64,000 nucleotides of DNA. Source: Lysinibacillus fusiformis. GTDB taxonomy: Bacteria > Bacillota > Bacilli > Bacillales_A > Planococcaceae. A program made the translations under genes and the position numbers. The stretch covers positions 1-64,000 of the forward strand of contig NZ_PYWL01000003.1 of the NCBI RefSeq assembly GCF_003049525.1, read 5' to 3'. Below are positions 43,998 through 54,462 of this stretch, piece after piece (the first letter of the stretch is position 1; the number at the start of each line of letters is the position of its first letter). Below the pieces are notes generated by a model. That model ran no database searches. It worked only from the letters and a program-made list of their open reading frames with translations, and had not been told where the DNA came from.

Positions 43998-45119
43998 TTA
44001 TTTTGTTTGTTCTGGAAGTAAGTCATTCCCGTGAATGATTAATTTCGATGCCGAAATCAGAATGTCTCTATTTGCCAAATAATAGGGATCTAAAATTTTA
44101 TAAAAGGCTTCCCATTGGGCAGCAGCCTTTTCATCTTCACCTTTTTGATCTAAGGCATTTGCTTCCTCATAGAGCTGTTTTAATTTTGTGTAATCCGATT
44201 CGCTAATGTCAAATTCGATATCTGACATATATTCTTCAAAGGAAACTGGCTTATAATATGAATTAATGACTTCGTAGAATTGATCCCATAGCTTGATGGA
44301 AAGCTCTTCGTTTTTATCTTTATCAGCTTTTTGAGCCTCCTCATAAATCGCCTTTAGCTTTACGAGATCCTCTTTTGTTATGTCTAAATCCATATCAGTC
44401 ATATACTGCTCAAACGTTAGTGGAGGATATAGCTCTTGGAAGTATGCCTCTAAAATAGTAAAGATTTTATCTATTTTTTCTTGTGCCTCATCTGATTTAT
44501 CTTCTTTAGTGAATTTTACCCAATCATCATAAAGTGCTTTAAGCTGTTCTTTATCTTGTTTTTTGATGACGATGTTTTGCTCAGCAAAAGCAGCTTCATT
44601 AATGAATTCTTCAAAAGGCTCAGGCTGCCAATTTGCCAATTCATAAAGTCTTGTAATTTTATTCATGGCCTCATAAACTCGGTCCATTTCTTCATAATTC
44701 TCTTCTTTTTCTGCTTTTTTCATGTCAGTGAAGAGCTTTTCTAATTGAACTAATTCTTCTTTTGTGACTTCTTTAGGTAAGCTTTTTTTATACACATCAA
44801 AAGTATAGAAATCTGAGTAATCTTCTACAATACTTCCTTCAACAGCGATTTCCTGTCCTTCTACTAGCTTCAATTGTTCGATTTGCTTGTCAGAGAATTT
44901 GTGTAAGCCAATAAAATAATTTTTGCCGTCAGCTCCTTTAATAGAAAGGCCATCGCCATCAAAGTACTTAATGGTACCTTTTATCTTTTGTTCTACTTGT
45001 ATAGTGACTTGTTTAGTTGTATCCACTGATGTTGCACCAGCTTGAAGCGGGGTCATTACGGCCATTCCTAGTGTTAATGCGGAAGCTAAAATCCAAGTTT
45101 TCTTAAAAGGTTTTTTCAT
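43998..45119 (-). CDS. Secreted protein with OB-like domain and helical repeats
   Basis: A 373-residue secreted protein. The signal peptide ends near PLQAGATS (about 30). Residues 45-115 (GTIKYFDGDGLSIKGADGKNYFIG, GQEIAVEGSIVEDY) look like a small beta-barrel. From about 118 to 355 it has four imperfect ~55-residue helical repeats, the last two most alike: FEQYMTDMDLDITKEDLVKLKAIYEEA and FEEYMSDIEFDISESDYTKLKQLYEEA. The repeats are acidic and lack Cys. No family or role is recognised. ATG follows AAAGGAGAATGG. It has its own terminator. Confidence 0.82.
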   Translation of the reverse strand: MKKPFKKTWILASALTLGMAVMTPLQAGATSVDTTKQVTIQVEQKIKGTIKYFDGDGLSIKGADGKNYFIGLHKFSDKQIEQLKLVEGQEIAVEGSIVEDYSDFYTFDVYKKSLPKEVTKEELVQLEKLFTDMKKAEKEENYEEMDRVYEAMNKITRLYELANWQPEPFEEFINEAAFAEQNIVIKKQDKEQLKALYDDWVKFTKEDKSDEAQEKIDKIFTILEAYFQELYPPLTFEQYMTDMDLDITKEDLVKLKAIYEEAQKADKDKNEELSIKLWDQFYEVINSYYKPVSFEEYMSDIEFDISESDYTKLKQLYEEANALDQKGEDEKAAAQWEAFYKILDPYYLANRDILISASKLIIHGNDLLPEQTK

Positions 45120-45238
45120 TTTTATCCATTCTCCTTTAGGTTAACTTCTGTTACCAATTATTAGACGTTTTACCAAAGGAAAAAGTTTTATCTTCTTTAA
45201 GAAAAATTTAAAAAGAATATGGCGGTGGTTTCTAAGGC

Positions 45239-45281
45239 AAAAAAGGCATCCCTTTTTAAGGGAATGCCTTTTTTATAATGA
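45239..45281. terminator. Terminator between convergent/adjacent minus genes
   Basis: AAAAAGGCATCCC pairs with GGGAATGCCTTTTTT (one mismatch). On the minus strand it lies downstream of the NA37-like gene. Confidence 0.75.
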
Positions 45282-45369
45282 AATAAGGGTAAGCCATTGA
45301 TTCTCATTACTCGGTCAAGCGATAGCACTACAACCATCGTGTGTGAACTTCTCGAAAGGCATCCCTTAT

Positions 45370-46377
45370 TTATATTTCATCCTGGAAATAAATTTTATAA
45401 AATTTTCGATTTGTTGCCTCATCATAGCCAACTTCAATCAGCTCGTCTATTTGATCGATATGCTGAATATTGACTTGAATTTCAATATTGGAATCAAGCT
45501 TTATTTTGCGTTTATATTTCTTTTCAGCTTTTTCTAGTGCGCTGTCAGAAATAACGGTTTCATAAGGTTTGACTGAATTGACGAGGATATCCTTTTGGGT
45601 AGCATCCGCTTGCTCAAATACAGTGTCAATATAATGGTCAACTTGAAATTCCTCTTCATTTCTAAAATAATCTAACGTTTTATTTAAAAAGCCTAGCTTC
45701 TCTGTGTTCGAGTAATTCTCTTCTTTTAAAATATACTTCTTGCATTCATTAAGCGCTAAATCAGTTTTATGGTAATGCTCATCTGCTGCTTTAATTTTTA
45801 AAAATCGTTCCTGCCAATAGACAATATCCTCTTTTCGCTTCGTCTTTATAAATACAGCAGGGGGTTGCTCTTGTCCCATATCTACGATGATCGCCATATT
45901 ATTAATTTTTTTCACATTAATGCCATCCACACCGTGAATGATCATTTTATTATTGTCATTTTTGACATCTAAAAACATTTCTTTTTCATCAATTTTAACA
46001 ATGGCAATGACCTTTTTAACCTCATTTAATAGAAAACAATTTTCAAACAAGCCGATAAATAGCTCTCCGCTTTTAATATTTGGGTGCTGGGATACACTAT
46101 GTAAGTGCTTCGCCATATTTTGAGATTGTTCAAGAAAGCTACTGTCCTGCTCAAATATTTTTTGGGAATAGGCAAAAACTTCATTCAGCGCTATATCTGT
46201 TTCATGGAAAAATTCATATTGCTGCTCCAGCTCTATTTTACTAAATGCAAGCTGTGTAAAGGCAGCCTCTAGCATGAGCTCCGGCTGTGTAAATTCCTCT
46301 TCTCCTAAAAGAAGTGTCGACTCGCTCAAAAAATGGATACTATAGTGTGCTAATTTACTTTCATTAACTTCTAGCAT
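45370..46377 (-). CDS. NA37-like nucleoid-associated protein
   Basis: A 335-residue soluble protein resembling the 37-kDa nucleoid-associated family (YejK/NdpA): LFENCFLLNEVKKVIAIVKIDEKEMFLDV, IVDMGQEQPPAVFIKTKRKEDIVYWQERFLKI and a C-terminal KRKIKLDSNIEIQVNIQHIDQIDE match the family pattern. Members bind nucleoid DNA, with no clear task in Firmicutes. I take ATG 46377 after AGAAGGTG; GTG 46386 is an in-frame alternative. It stands divergent from the germination operon. Confidence 0.7.
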   Translation of the reverse strand: MLEVNESKLAHYSIHFLSESTLLLGEEEFTQPELMLEAAFTQLAFSKIELEQQYEFFHETDIALNEVFAYSQKIFEQDSSFLEQSQNMAKHLHSVSQHPNIKSGELFIGLFENCFLLNEVKKVIAIVKIDEKEMFLDVKNDNNKMIIHGVDGINVKKINNMAIIVDMGQEQPPAVFIKTKRKEDIVYWQERFLKIKAADEHYHKTDLALNECKKYILKEENYSNTEKLGFLNKTLDYFRNEEEFQVDHYIDTVFEQADATQKDILVNSVKPYETVISDSALEKAEKKYKRKIKLDSNIEIQVNIQHIDQIDELIEVGYDEATNRKFYKIYFQDEI

Positions 46378-46637
46378 ATATGTCACCTTCTAATTTTTCA
46401 TAGTAGCTAGTATACCATATCTTATTTTATAGATTTCAATGATTCGGATAAATAAAAGGGGATATAAAGGGCTGAGGAAAGCCCATGAATTTAATCATTA
46501 AGCTAAAAACACGCCTCAATGCGAGCACTTTGTCATGGAAAGATGTTGACGTTTAGAAGTTTAAAATAGGACTGCTTAGATAATGATAAAAACATGTAGT
46601 AATTCTATGTTCGATTGTATTAAAGAGGGTGATCATT

Positions 46638-48356
46638 ATGTGGGAGGAAAGGATAATATCCTACATACCACATTGGCAAGTTTTTATGCAGGGTTTTTTA
46701 GCATTCATTATTCCATTTTTGATTTTCAAATTATTTAATGGTTTAATACTTGAAAAAAAGAAGAATGGCAAGATCGATATGAAGGAATACACGAACCAAA
46801 AGGAAGCAGATCAGCCATTTAGTCAAGAAACAGTCGACCCGCTAACAGGTGATTTTAACAAAGATTTTGAACGAATAAAAAAAGAAATTGGGCATAATTG
46901 GGATGCCCACTTTAGAGAGTTTCACATAGGAAATACTGATATTCGTGCGGCCATCGTTTTTCTGGAAGGACTGGCAGATAAAATGCAAATCGAAGAGCAT
47001 ATTTTGACTTCGATTATGGAGCGTTTTTCGGACATATCCACCTCTGATTTAACAGAAAAAGGAAATATACAGAACCTCATGAAAAATAATATACCTATCG
47101 GTGATGTCCTAGAAGAATCAACGATGCAAGGAACAATAAGTAAAGTACTAACAGGATATACAGCTTTATTTGTAGATGGTATGCCTAATGCTTTATTACT
47201 TTGTACGATAAATGGCAAGACGCGAAATATTGAAGAGCCTATTTCAGAAGCGGTAGTTAGAGGGCCAAGAGTAGGCTTTACAGAAAGATTAAGTGACAAT
47301 ACAGCTCTTCTAAGACAGCAAGGTGAAAATCAGCAATTATCTATCATTCAGATGGCGGTAGGGGAGAGGGTAAAAAAGGAGCTAGTCATTGCCTATATGG
47401 ATGAGATAGTAGATCCAGAGTTGGTGGAGGAGGTAAAAAAACGGATACAAACAATCGATCTTGATAACCTATTAGAATCGGGCTATATAGAGCAATTAAT
47501 TGAAGATAATTTTCTGAGCCCCTTTACACAAGTGCAGAACACAGAGCGTCCTGATCGAGTGTATGGGGCATTAATGGAGGGGCGAGTTGCCATTATATTA
47601 GATGGCACACCATTTGCTTTAATTGTACCAGTTACCATTAATATGCTACTACAATCGCCGGAAGATTATTATGAACGATGGTTTGCTAGTTCGCTTATCC
47701 GTCTTCTACGATACTTAGCAGCTGGGATTACTCTTTTTGGTCCATCCATGTATATTGCTTTTGTGTCGTTCCATCAGGGATTAATCCCAACTAAGCTAGC
47801 ACTGTCCATGATGTCCACAAGGGAAGGAGTTCCATTTCCTGCGTTAATCGAGGCGCTTATTATGGAGGTAGCAATCGAAATTTTACGAGAAGCTGGACTT
47901 CGCTTGCCCAAACCGATAGGTCCTACAATGGGGATCGTCGGAGGTCTTGTTATTGGAGAAGCCGCCGTCCAAGCTGGAATTGTAAGTCCGATTATGGTGA
48001 TCGTCGTTGCTTTAACCGCTATTTCATCCTTTGCCATCCCTCAATATAACGCTGGGATTACATTACGAATGCTCCGATTTGTGGCCATGTTTTTCGCTGC
48101 AATATTTGGTCTTTACGGGGTCATTTTATTTTTCCTGTTCCTGTGCAGTCATTTAGTGAAGCTGAAGAGTTTTGGTGTTCCTTATGTTAGTCCGACTGTC
48201 CCATATAGAGCAGGGGATTGGAAAGATTTTATGGTACGTATGCCATTAATGATGATGAAACGCCGACCAAAATTATTACAGCCAAAAGATTCTGTTCGTA
48301 AAGGGGAAATACGAGGAAAGGAAAATAGTAGCCATGATCACCAGTCCAAAAGATAA
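46638..48356 (+). CDS. Spore germination receptor A subunit (GerA family)
   Basis: A 572-residue A subunit of a Ger-type nutrient germinant receptor in the inner spore membrane. The N-terminal soluble domain (about 70-300) includes [15 protein letters not shown] and [16 protein letters not shown]; the C-terminal part has about five membrane helices with [20 protein letters not shown] and [20 protein letters not shown], hallmark GerA/SpoVAF sequences. ATG 46638 follows AAGAGGGTG; the GTG at 46629 is also in frame. Its last 23 bases overlap the B-subunit gene. The germinant cannot be told from sequence. Confidence 0.95.
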   Translation: MWEERIISYIPHWQVFMQGFLAFIIPFLIFKLFNGLILEKKKNGKIDMKEYTNQKEADQPFSQETVDPLTGDFNKDFERIKKEIGHNWDAHFREFHIGNTDIRAAIVFLEGLADKMQIEEHILTSIMERFSDISTSDLTEKGNIQNLMKNNIPIGDVLEESTMQGTISKVLTGYTALFVDGMPNALLLCTINGKTRNIEEPISEAVVRGPRVGFTERLSDNTALLRQQGENQQLSIIQMAVGERVKKELVIAYMDEIVDPELVEEVKKRIQTIDLDNLLESGYIEQLIEDNFLSPFTQVQNTERPDRVYGALMEGRVAIILDGTPFALIVPVTINMLLQSPEDYYERWFASSLIRLLRYLAAGITLFGPSMYIAFVSFHQGLIPTKLALSMMSTREGVPFPALIEALIMEVAIEILREAGLRLPKPIGPTMGIVGGLVIGEAAVQAGIVSPIMVIVVALTAISSFAIPQYNAGITLRMLRFVAMFFAAIFGLYGVILFFLFLCSHLVKLKSFGVPYVSPTVPYRAGDWKDFMVRMPLMMMKRRPKLLQPKDSVRKGEIRGKENSSHDHQSKR

Positions 48357-49431
48357 AATTACGACGTCCCAAACAATAGTCATAATTATTAATTATATTC
48401 TTGCAACTGGCATTCTCACCTTGCCTCGTGCCTCGGTAGAGAAGGTGAAAACACCAGATGTATGGATTAGTGTTTTTTTAGGCGGTCTTGTCGCCATGAT
48501 TGCAGGTGTGATTATCGTCAAGCTAAGTCAACAATATCCAGATAAGACATTTTATCAATACAATCAAGATATTGTTGGGAAATGGCTAGGCTGGTTGATT
48601 AGCGCGCTTGTCATTACTTATTTCTTTACGATTTCTGCATTTGAGGTTCGAATCATGGCTGAAGTAACCTCCCTCTTTTTATTGGAGGGAACACCCACAT
48701 GGGCTATTATTTTGCCTTTCTTATGGGTGGGGCTCTATTTGGTGAGTGGTGGGATTAATTCAATCGGTCGTTTATTCGAAATTATATTTCCCATTACCTT
48801 TGTGATCTTTTTACTTGTCGCTTTTTTAAGCTTAGGAATCTTTGAAATCGATCATCTTCGACCTGTTTTAGGGATGGGAGTCGTTCCGATATTGAAAGGA
48901 ATCAAAACGGCGACTTTAGCGTTTCTAGGCCCAGAGATTATGCTGCTCTTAGTGGCATTTATGTACCCATCTGATAAAAAGAAAGCAGTCAAAGTCGTCT
49001 TAGTGGGCATAGCGATTCCATTACTTTTTTATGTTATTACAGTTGTAATGGTGATAGGCGCTCTTTCCATCGAAGGGGTCATGACAAGAACATGGCCAAC
49101 AATCGAACTCATGCGGAGTTTTGAAATTCCAGGATTAATTTTTGAGCGCTTTGAATCATTTTTACTTGTTATATGGATTATGCAAATCTTTGCTACCTTC
49201 ACCATTACCTATTATGCTGCCGCTCTAGGATTATCTCAGCTTTTTAAGAAAAGCATGCACCCTTTTCTATATGGGTTATTGCCGATTATTTATATTATCG
49301 CGATGACACCTAAAAATATTAATGACTTGTTTAAGTTTGGCGATAAAATTGGTCATGCTGCGTTATTTTTATTTGGTGTACTACCCATAACCTTACTCCT
49401 TATATCAAAACTGAAAGGCGATAAAACATGA
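48334..49431 (+). CDS. Spore germination receptor B subunit (endospore germination permease)
   Basis: A 365-residue protein with ten predicted membrane helices, of the amino-acid-permease-like GerAB family, which binds the germinant. Typical parts are [15 protein letters not shown] (about 17-31) and [17 protein letters not shown] (about 193-209). ATG follows GAGGAAAGG inside the A-subunit gene; the end overlaps the C-subunit start by four bases (ATGA), so translation is coupled. B subunits set ligand specificity. Confidence 0.94.
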   Translation: MITSPKDKITTSQTIVIIINYILATGILTLPRASVEKVKTPDVWISVFLGGLVAMIAGVIIVKLSQQYPDKTFYQYNQDIVGKWLGWLISALVITYFFTISAFEVRIMAEVTSLFLLEGTPTWAIILPFLWVGLYLVSGGINSIGRLFEIIFPITFVIFLLVAFLSLGIFEIDHLRPVLGMGVVPILKGIKTATLAFLGPEIMLLLVAFMYPSDKKKAVKVVLVGIAIPLLFYVITVVMVIGALSIEGVMTRTWPTIELMRSFEIPGLIFERFESFLLVIWIMQIFATFTITYYAAALGLSQLFKKSMHPFLYGLLPIIYIIAMTPKNINDLFKFGDKIGHAALFLFGVLPITLLLISKLKGDKT

Positions 49432-50618
49432 TGAGACTCTATCAATATTTGCGTATTTCTCTTATGGTAATGGTATCTCTCCTACTTACTGGCTGCTGGA
49501 GTAGTAAAGAGATTGAGGATTTAGGATTGATTGTTGGTACCTCATTAGATTTAGCAACAGGAGAGGCTACCACTGAGGAACAAACAGAGGCTAAATATGC
49601 TAATAGAACATTGCTTACCGTTACGAATCAATTGGTCACTTCTGAGACAACTGTTACTGGAATGAAAGATGGAACATTACGAGAAAAGGCATATAAAAAT
49701 GTTTCTGAAACAGGGGATGTTGTTTTACCTACTTTACGAAATATGCTATTAAAGTCAGACAAACATTCATTTGCGGAGCATTCCAAGGTCACCATTATTG
49801 GCGATGAACTTGCTAGCACCATTAACCTGCAACAATTGTTGGACTTTTTTCTAAGAGAGCTCGAAATACGACCAAGCGGACTTCTTCTTATTGCTCAGGG
49901 GCGGGCAAGTGATACACTTGAAACGAATGAGCCAACGAAAATCCCTGCCTTTCAATTAGTTGAGATGATGGAGGGGCATGAAAGAACAACTAAAATTTTG
50001 CCACCTATGACCATTGCGAAATTAGAAGGAAAATTATATTCGGATTCAAGCTTTTTATTACAAAACGTTATTTCAGAAGATGGAGAAGTAAAATTTGTAG
50101 GCGCTGCTGTCATTGATGGGAAAACTAAAAAGCTTCGAGGTTTTCTGAATGAAAGTGACTTAGAGGGTATTTCATGGATCACAGGGAAAGGTGAAGGAGG
50201 TTTAGTAAAGAGTTTTGATGAAGACTCGAGCTCACCTATCGTTTATGAAATCATGTCTATGAAAAGTAAGATTGTACCAAAAGTAGAGGGTGACCATATT
50301 TCTTTTACAGTAAAAATTCAATCTGAAGGAAGAATTGCTGAACATTGGGTACTGTCAGATAAAGCATTTAATAATAAATTTTTAAAAAAAGCAGAGAAAA
50401 CAATCGAGCAAGAAATTGAACGATTAGTCATGAAAACGTCGGAAAAGCTTCAACAGGAATATCAAACAGATGTTTCAGGATTCGGCAATAAATTAAGAAT
50501 TAAGTATCCGAAAGAATGGGACAAGATAAAAAAAGATTGGGATGAGATATTTAGTGAGGTACCTATAAAATGTGAAGTGAACGTAACCATCAAGGATTAT
50601 GGAACGTCGGGTGATTAA
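49428..50618 (+). CDS. Spore germination receptor C subunit (GerAC lipoprotein)
   Basis: A 396-residue lipoprotein, the C subunit of the receptor. The signal peptide ends in the lipobox LLTGC (about 22), followed by WSSKEIEDLGLIVGTSLD, the usual opening of mature GerAC proteins. Other family marks are ITWITGKGEGG-like segments (ISWITGKGEGG) and a C-terminal helix-rich domain (KTSEKLQQEYQTDVSGFGNKLR). No D subunit follows. A strong terminator ends the operon. Confidence 0.94.
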   Translation: MMRLYQYLRISLMVMVSLLLTGCWSSKEIEDLGLIVGTSLDLATGEATTEEQTEAKYANRTLLTVTNQLVTSETTVTGMKDGTLREKAYKNVSETGDVVLPTLRNMLLKSDKHSFAEHSKVTIIGDELASTINLQQLLDFFLRELEIRPSGLLLIAQGRASDTLETNEPTKIPAFQLVEMMEGHERTTKILPPMTIAKLEGKLYSDSSFLLQNVISEDGEVKFVGAAVIDGKTKKLRGFLNESDLEGISWITGKGEGGLVKSFDEDSSSPIVYEIMSMKSKIVPKVEGDHISFTVKIQSEGRIAEHWVLSDKAFNNKFLKKAEKTIEQEIERLVMKTSEKLQQEYQTDVSGFGNKLRIKYPKEWDKIKKDWDEIFSEVPIKCEVNVTIKDYGTSGD

Positions 50619-50639
50619 TACGTTAATCACCTTTTTTTT
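50611..50639 (+). terminator. Terminator of the germination operon
   Basis: GTGATTAA and TTAATCAC form a compact palindromic hairpin followed by TTTTTTTT; it starts inside the last codons of the C-subunit gene. Confidence 0.9.
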
Positions 50640-50681
50640 ATTTATTCCTATATACTGGAATTAGGGAATGGGGATGATGGA

Positions 50682-51143
50682 ATGCAATATATGATTCAAC
50701 CAGTTGCTACAGTTAGCAATAGCCGGAAAACAATAAAAGATGATCATTGGGGAGAAATTATTTCAACCATTGAACTCTCAGAAAATTTGCATGAAGAGTC
50801 GTTGAAAGGATTAGAAGATTTTTCTCATATAGAGATCATTTTTTATTTTGATCAGGTTTCAGACGAACAAATTCAGTATGAAGCAAGGCATCCAAGAAAT
50901 AATCAAAACTATCCAAAGGTCGGCATTTTCGCACAAAGAGGGAAAAATAGACCTAATAAAATAGGCATTACGATGGTTGAATTGGTAGAGGTCAAACAGA
51001 GGGCTTTGATTGTAAAAGGACTTGATGCCATTGATGGGACGCCTATTATAGACATGAAGCCAGTGATGAAAGAATTCCTACCGAAAGGAATTATTAAACA
51101 GCCAGCATGGTCAACGGATTTAATGAAAGCATATTGGGAATGA
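50682..51143 (+). CDS. TrmO-like (TsaA domain) tRNA methyltransferase family protein
   Basis: A 153-residue protein of the TsaA/TrmO beta-barrel family. E. coli TrmO uses S-adenosylmethionine to methylate N6-threonylcarbamoyladenosine 37 of tRNA-Thr. Family signs are IQPVATVSNSR at the start, LEDFSHIEIIFYFD (about 45-58), ARHPRNNQNYPKVGIFAQRGKNRPNKIG (about 68-95, with the RxxxRPNxIG core) and LDAIDGTPIIDMKPV. It is shorter than TrmO and lacks its C-terminal domain, like many Bacillus members. The tRNA target here is unproven. Confidence 0.85.
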   Translation: MQYMIQPVATVSNSRKTIKDDHWGEIISTIELSENLHEESLKGLEDFSHIEIIFYFDQVSDEQIQYEARHPRNNQNYPKVGIFAQRGKNRPNKIGITMVELVEVKQRALIVKGLDAIDGTPIIDMKPVMKEFLPKGIIKQPAWSTDLMKAYWE

Positions 51144-51200
51144 ATGTAACTAATGTGATATTAGCTTATTTTCGATTCAGATGCCTAATTCGATAGGCTA

Positions 51201-51223
51201 AAGGGGGAGTGGTCTGTTCCCCC
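51201..51223. terminator. Hairpin between the TrmO-like gene and the convergent regulator
   Basis: AGGGGGA pairs with TCCCCCT. A T-run is lacking on both sides, so terminator function is less sure. Confidence 0.45.
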
Positions 51224-51225
51224 TA

Positions 51226-51915
51226 TTAAATAACTCCCTCTTGATATAAAATACTGATGGCATGAGTGCGATTTTTGGCCTGTAACTTTTTGATGGCGGA
51301 TTTTACGTATTGATTGATCGTTAATTCACTTAAATTCATAAAATCGGCCATTTCCTTCGTACTATCTCCTAAAGCAATTTGTCTCATGACCTCTAATTCT
51401 CTCTTACTAAGTATACTTCCCTTTTTATGGTCTCTAGCTTGAATGATGAGCTGACCAATCACATTGCCAAAGGCTGTAAAGTCATCTAGTAGCTTTTCAG
51501 TTATTTTATCCATATCTATTTGTGTACTGCAAATATAACCAAACACATAATGTCCAATAAAGATAGGAACAATTAAAAAAGCGTTGTTTTGAGAGGAGAT
51601 GGAATATTTAATACTAATGTTTTTTAAATAGTCCATACCCGTACAAAATTTAGCTTTTTTCTCAACGATAGCTGAATAAATAATAGGGAAGCTTCGTATT
51701 TCCTCACGAATTTCTCCGATATGACTGCCACCTTCTTCATTTAAAAAAATAATACCTTCAGCGACAAAGCCTATCGGTGAATACCTTAATAAATAAGCAT
51801 CCTTAATCGGAAAAGAATCTAGATATACCTGCAAAATGTGAATCAACAACTCTTCGTGATTGGAATAGTTTTGCACAGTGTCGAAACGTTTTTGAATGGT
51901 ATAGAGATTGGACAT
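51226..51915 (-). CDS. LuxR-type regulator with GAF-like sensor domain
   Basis: A 229-residue regulator. The N-terminal part (about 20-160) looks like a GAF-type sensing domain (AFLIVPIFIGHYVFGYICSTQ), and the C-terminal LuxR helix-turn-helix is LSKRELEVMRQIALGDSTKEMADFMNLSELTINQYVKSAIKKL (about 167-210). It is divergent from the Baeyer-Villiger operon and likely controls it, perhaps in response to a ketone or its product. An inverted repeat in the shared upstream region (51995-52019) could be the operator. Confidence 0.85.
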   Translation of the reverse strand: MSNLYTIQKRFDTVQNYSNHEELLIHILQVYLDSFPIKDAYLLRYSPIGFVAEGIIFLNEEGGSHIGEIREEIRSFPIIYSAIVEKKAKFCTGMDYLKNISIKYSISSQNNAFLIVPIFIGHYVFGYICSTQIDMDKITEKLLDDFTAFGNVIGQLIIQARDHKKGSILSKRELEVMRQIALGDSTKEMADFMNLSELTINQYVKSAIKKLQAKNRTHAISILYQEGVI

Positions 51916-51994
51916 GACCTATCCCCTTTTTTAAGTATATACTACGCTTAAAATAAGGAATTTTCAATATTTTCTGTAAGTTGTAGCATTTATG

Positions 51995-52019
51995 TTAAGA
52001 AAAGCTATTTTTTTCTTAA
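51995..52019. promoter_or_regulatory. Inverted repeat between the LuxR-type gene and the monooxygenase operon
   Basis: TTAAGAAAA (51995-52003) and TTTTCTTAA (52011-52019) are perfect inverted repeats around seven bases, 38 bases before the monooxygenase start. Such symmetry suits a dimeric regulator. The assignment to the LuxR-type protein is inference. Confidence 0.45.
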
Positions 52020-52056
52020 TGTTCACTTGAGAATTTATTAGATGAGGGGGAATGAT

Positions 52057-53682
52057 GTGAAAAATCAACCAATTAAAGAGGTAGATGCAGTTATTCTAGG
52101 CGCAGGATTTGCAGGCTTATATATGTTACATCAATTAAAGAGTAAAGGATTTTCAACGATCGTCTATGAAACTGGTGATGGTGTAGGAGGCGTTTGGTAT
52201 TGGAATCGATATCCTGGTGCTAGATGTGACATTGAAAGTATTTATTATAATTATACTTTCTCTAAAGAATTATATGAAGAATGGACGTGGACATCTAGAT
52301 TTCCTGAGCAAGAAGAAATATTACGGTATTTAAACTATGTGGCAGATCGTTTAAAATTACGATCCAATATTCAATTCAACACACGCGTCAAGGCTGCACA
52401 TTTTGATGAGGAACAGCATAAATGGCTGGTTCATCTAAATGATGGGCATCAAGTTTTAGCGAAGTATTTTATTACAGGGATAGGCTGCCTTTCTGCAGCG
52501 AATGTTCCTAAGTTTCAAGGGTTAGATCAGTTTAGTGGAAAATGGTACCATACCGGGCATTGGCCACATGAAAAGGTAGATTTCACAGGCAAAAGAGTAG
52601 GGATTATTGGAACGGGCTCCAGTGGTATTCAAGCCATTCCGGTAATTGCTAAAGAAGCCAAGCATTTAACCGTCTTTCAACGAACACCACAGTATACAAT
52701 TCCTGCTCGTAATCATCTGTATGATGAAGACTTTATACGAGAGACTAAGGGGAATTTCAAAAATCTAAAGCATGCAATGAGGAATTCTGTTTCAGGCACC
52801 CCTTTTGCCTATAACCACCCATCTGCCATTGAGGATAGTGATCATCATAGACAGGAAGTTTTTGAGGAAGCATGGGCACAGGGTGGTTTTGCCTTTGCAT
52901 CGACTTACAAGGATTTATTAACAAATGAACAGTCGAATGAAAAGGCGGCAGCATTTATTCGTTCTAAAATACGCGAAACTGTTCAAGATCCGACCGTTGC
53001 AGAGAAGTTATGTCCCAAGTATATGTATGGTACAAAAAGACAAGTTTTAGATAGCGATTATTTTGAAACCTATAACAGAGATAATGTTTTATTGGTGGAT
53101 GTAAAGGAATCGCCCATCTTAGAGATTACTGAAACAGGGGTCCAAACAGCTAGCGATCATTTCGAGTTAGATATTATCATATTTGCAACGGGCTATGACG
53201 GCATGACGGGTCCCTTATTTAAAATAGATATTCGCGGAAGGAATGGCGTGACATTAAAAGACAAATGGGAAAATGGTGCATCTGTTCAAACCTATCTTGG
53301 ACTAGCTACAGCCAGCTTTCCAAATCTATTTATGATTACAGGTCCAGAAAGTCCTTCTGTCCTTGTAAATATGCCAATCGCTATAGAGCAACATGTAGAA
53401 TGGATAGCACAATGCATCGATTATTTACGTGAACATGATATCGATGTCATGGAGACAAATGCGGAGGCAGAGCAGGCATGGAGTAAACATTGTCGAGAGA
53501 TTGCGAATGAAACATTATATGTAAAAGGCGATTCGTGGTATACAGGCGCAAATATTGCAGGGAAACCACGTAGCTTCTTAATCTATCTAGGTGGCTTCGA
53601 TTATTACACAAAACGCTGTCAGGAAGTTGCCCAAAATAATTATGAAGGCTTTCAGCTATTAAAATTAAAATCTATATCATAG
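52057..53682 (+). CDS. Baeyer-Villiger monooxygenase (flavin-containing)
   Basis: A 541-residue FAD/NADPH enzyme that inserts oxygen next to a ketone to give an ester or lactone. FAD site GAGFAGLYMLHQLKSKG (about 15-31), the type I Baeyer-Villiger fingerprint FSGKWYHTGHWPHE (about 158-171) and the NADPH site GIIGTGSSGIQ (about 182-192) are all present, with an ATGYD segment near 387. The start is GTG 52057, six bases after GAGGGGG; ATG 52042 lies upstream of that site. SDR and esterase genes follow. Cyclohexanone-like substrates are typical for the family, but the true one is unknown. Confidence 0.93.
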   Translation: MKNQPIKEVDAVILGAGFAGLYMLHQLKSKGFSTIVYETGDGVGGVWYWNRYPGARCDIESIYYNYTFSKELYEEWTWTSRFPEQEEILRYLNYVADRLKLRSNIQFNTRVKAAHFDEEQHKWLVHLNDGHQVLAKYFITGIGCLSAANVPKFQGLDQFSGKWYHTGHWPHEKVDFTGKRVGIIGTGSSGIQAIPVIAKEAKHLTVFQRTPQYTIPARNHLYDEDFIRETKGNFKNLKHAMRNSVSGTPFAYNHPSAIEDSDHHRQEVFEEAWAQGGFAFASTYKDLLTNEQSNEKAAAFIRSKIRETVQDPTVAEKLCPKYMYGTKRQVLDSDYFETYNRDNVLLVDVKESPILEITETGVQTASDHFELDIIIFATGYDGMTGPLFKIDIRGRNGVTLKDKWENGASVQTYLGLATASFPNLFMITGPESPSVLVNMPIAIEQHVEWIAQCIDYLREHDIDVMETNAEAEQAWSKHCREIANETLYVKGDSWYTGANIAGKPRSFLIYLGGFDYYTKRCQEVAQNNYEGFQLLKLKSIS

Positions 53683-53707
53683 TGTCTGAGGAAGGAGCAT
53701 AAATAAT

Positions 53708-54433
53708 ATGGAGCAGCAAGTAGTGATTATTACTGGTGCGGGAAGCGGAATAGGTAGAGAAACAGCTAAACTACTAGCGACAAAAAACAAGGCATTAATA
53801 TTAGTAGATTTTGATGAAAGGAGTGGTCAGGACACTTTAAAAGCTGTGAAAGAGCATCAGCAGCAGGCCATTTTTGTCCAAGCAGATGTTTCCAACAGTC
53901 AAGATGTAAGGAAGTATGTGGATGCTGCCAAGCAGGCTTTTGGTCGAATTGATGCTTTCATTAACAATGCGGGCATTTTAAGTCCACCCACATTGTTAGG
54001 TGATTTAGATGAGGAGATGTTTGATCGTGTAATCTCGGTCAATCTGAAAGGGGCATTTTTAGGTTTAAAGTATGTGCTAAAAGAGATGGAACAACAACAA
54101 TCAGGTGTCATCGTGAATACCGCCTCAGCTGCTGGAATACAAGGGCAGCCCTATATGGGAGGCTATTCGGCAAGCAAGCATGGTGTCATCGGGCTAACTA
54201 AAACGGCTGCTATAGAATATGGACCTAGCGGCGTCCGCGTAAATGCTATATGCCCCGGTGGTGTTAGGACCAACATGACAAAGGGACTTGAAACAGGCCC
54301 TGAGGAGAATGGCCCTCTAAGAAGATTAGCAAACCCTACTGAAATCGCAAATGTAATCGCTTTCTTAATTTCGCAGGAGTCTTCCTATATGAATGGTGCA
54401 GTTGTGACGATTGATGGCGGACTTACATCGTAA
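53708..54433 (+). CDS. Short-chain dehydrogenase/reductase of the ketone operon
   Basis: A 241-residue NAD(P)-dependent SDR. TGAGSGIGRETAKL (about 9-22), NNAG (about 85-88), NTASAAG with catalytic Ser (about 135-141) and YSASKHG with Tyr/Lys (about 153-159) are present; Asp in LVDFDE after the second strand favours NAD. Placed 25 bases after the monooxygenase, it likely oxidises an alcohol to the ketone that the monooxygenase then oxidises. ATG follows GAGGAAGGAG. Confidence 0.9.
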   Translation: MEQQVVIITGAGSGIGRETAKLLATKNKALILVDFDERSGQDTLKAVKEHQQQAIFVQADVSNSQDVRKYVDAAKQAFGRIDAFINNAGILSPPTLLGDLDEEMFDRVISVNLKGAFLGLKYVLKEMEQQQSGVIVNTASAAGIQGQPYMGGYSASKHGVIGLTKTAAIEYGPSGVRVNAICPGGVRTNMTKGLETGPEENGPLRRLANPTEIANVIAFLISQESSYMNGAVVTIDGGLTS

Positions 54434-54462
54434 AGAATCGATTAAAGAGAGGATGAAGCTTA

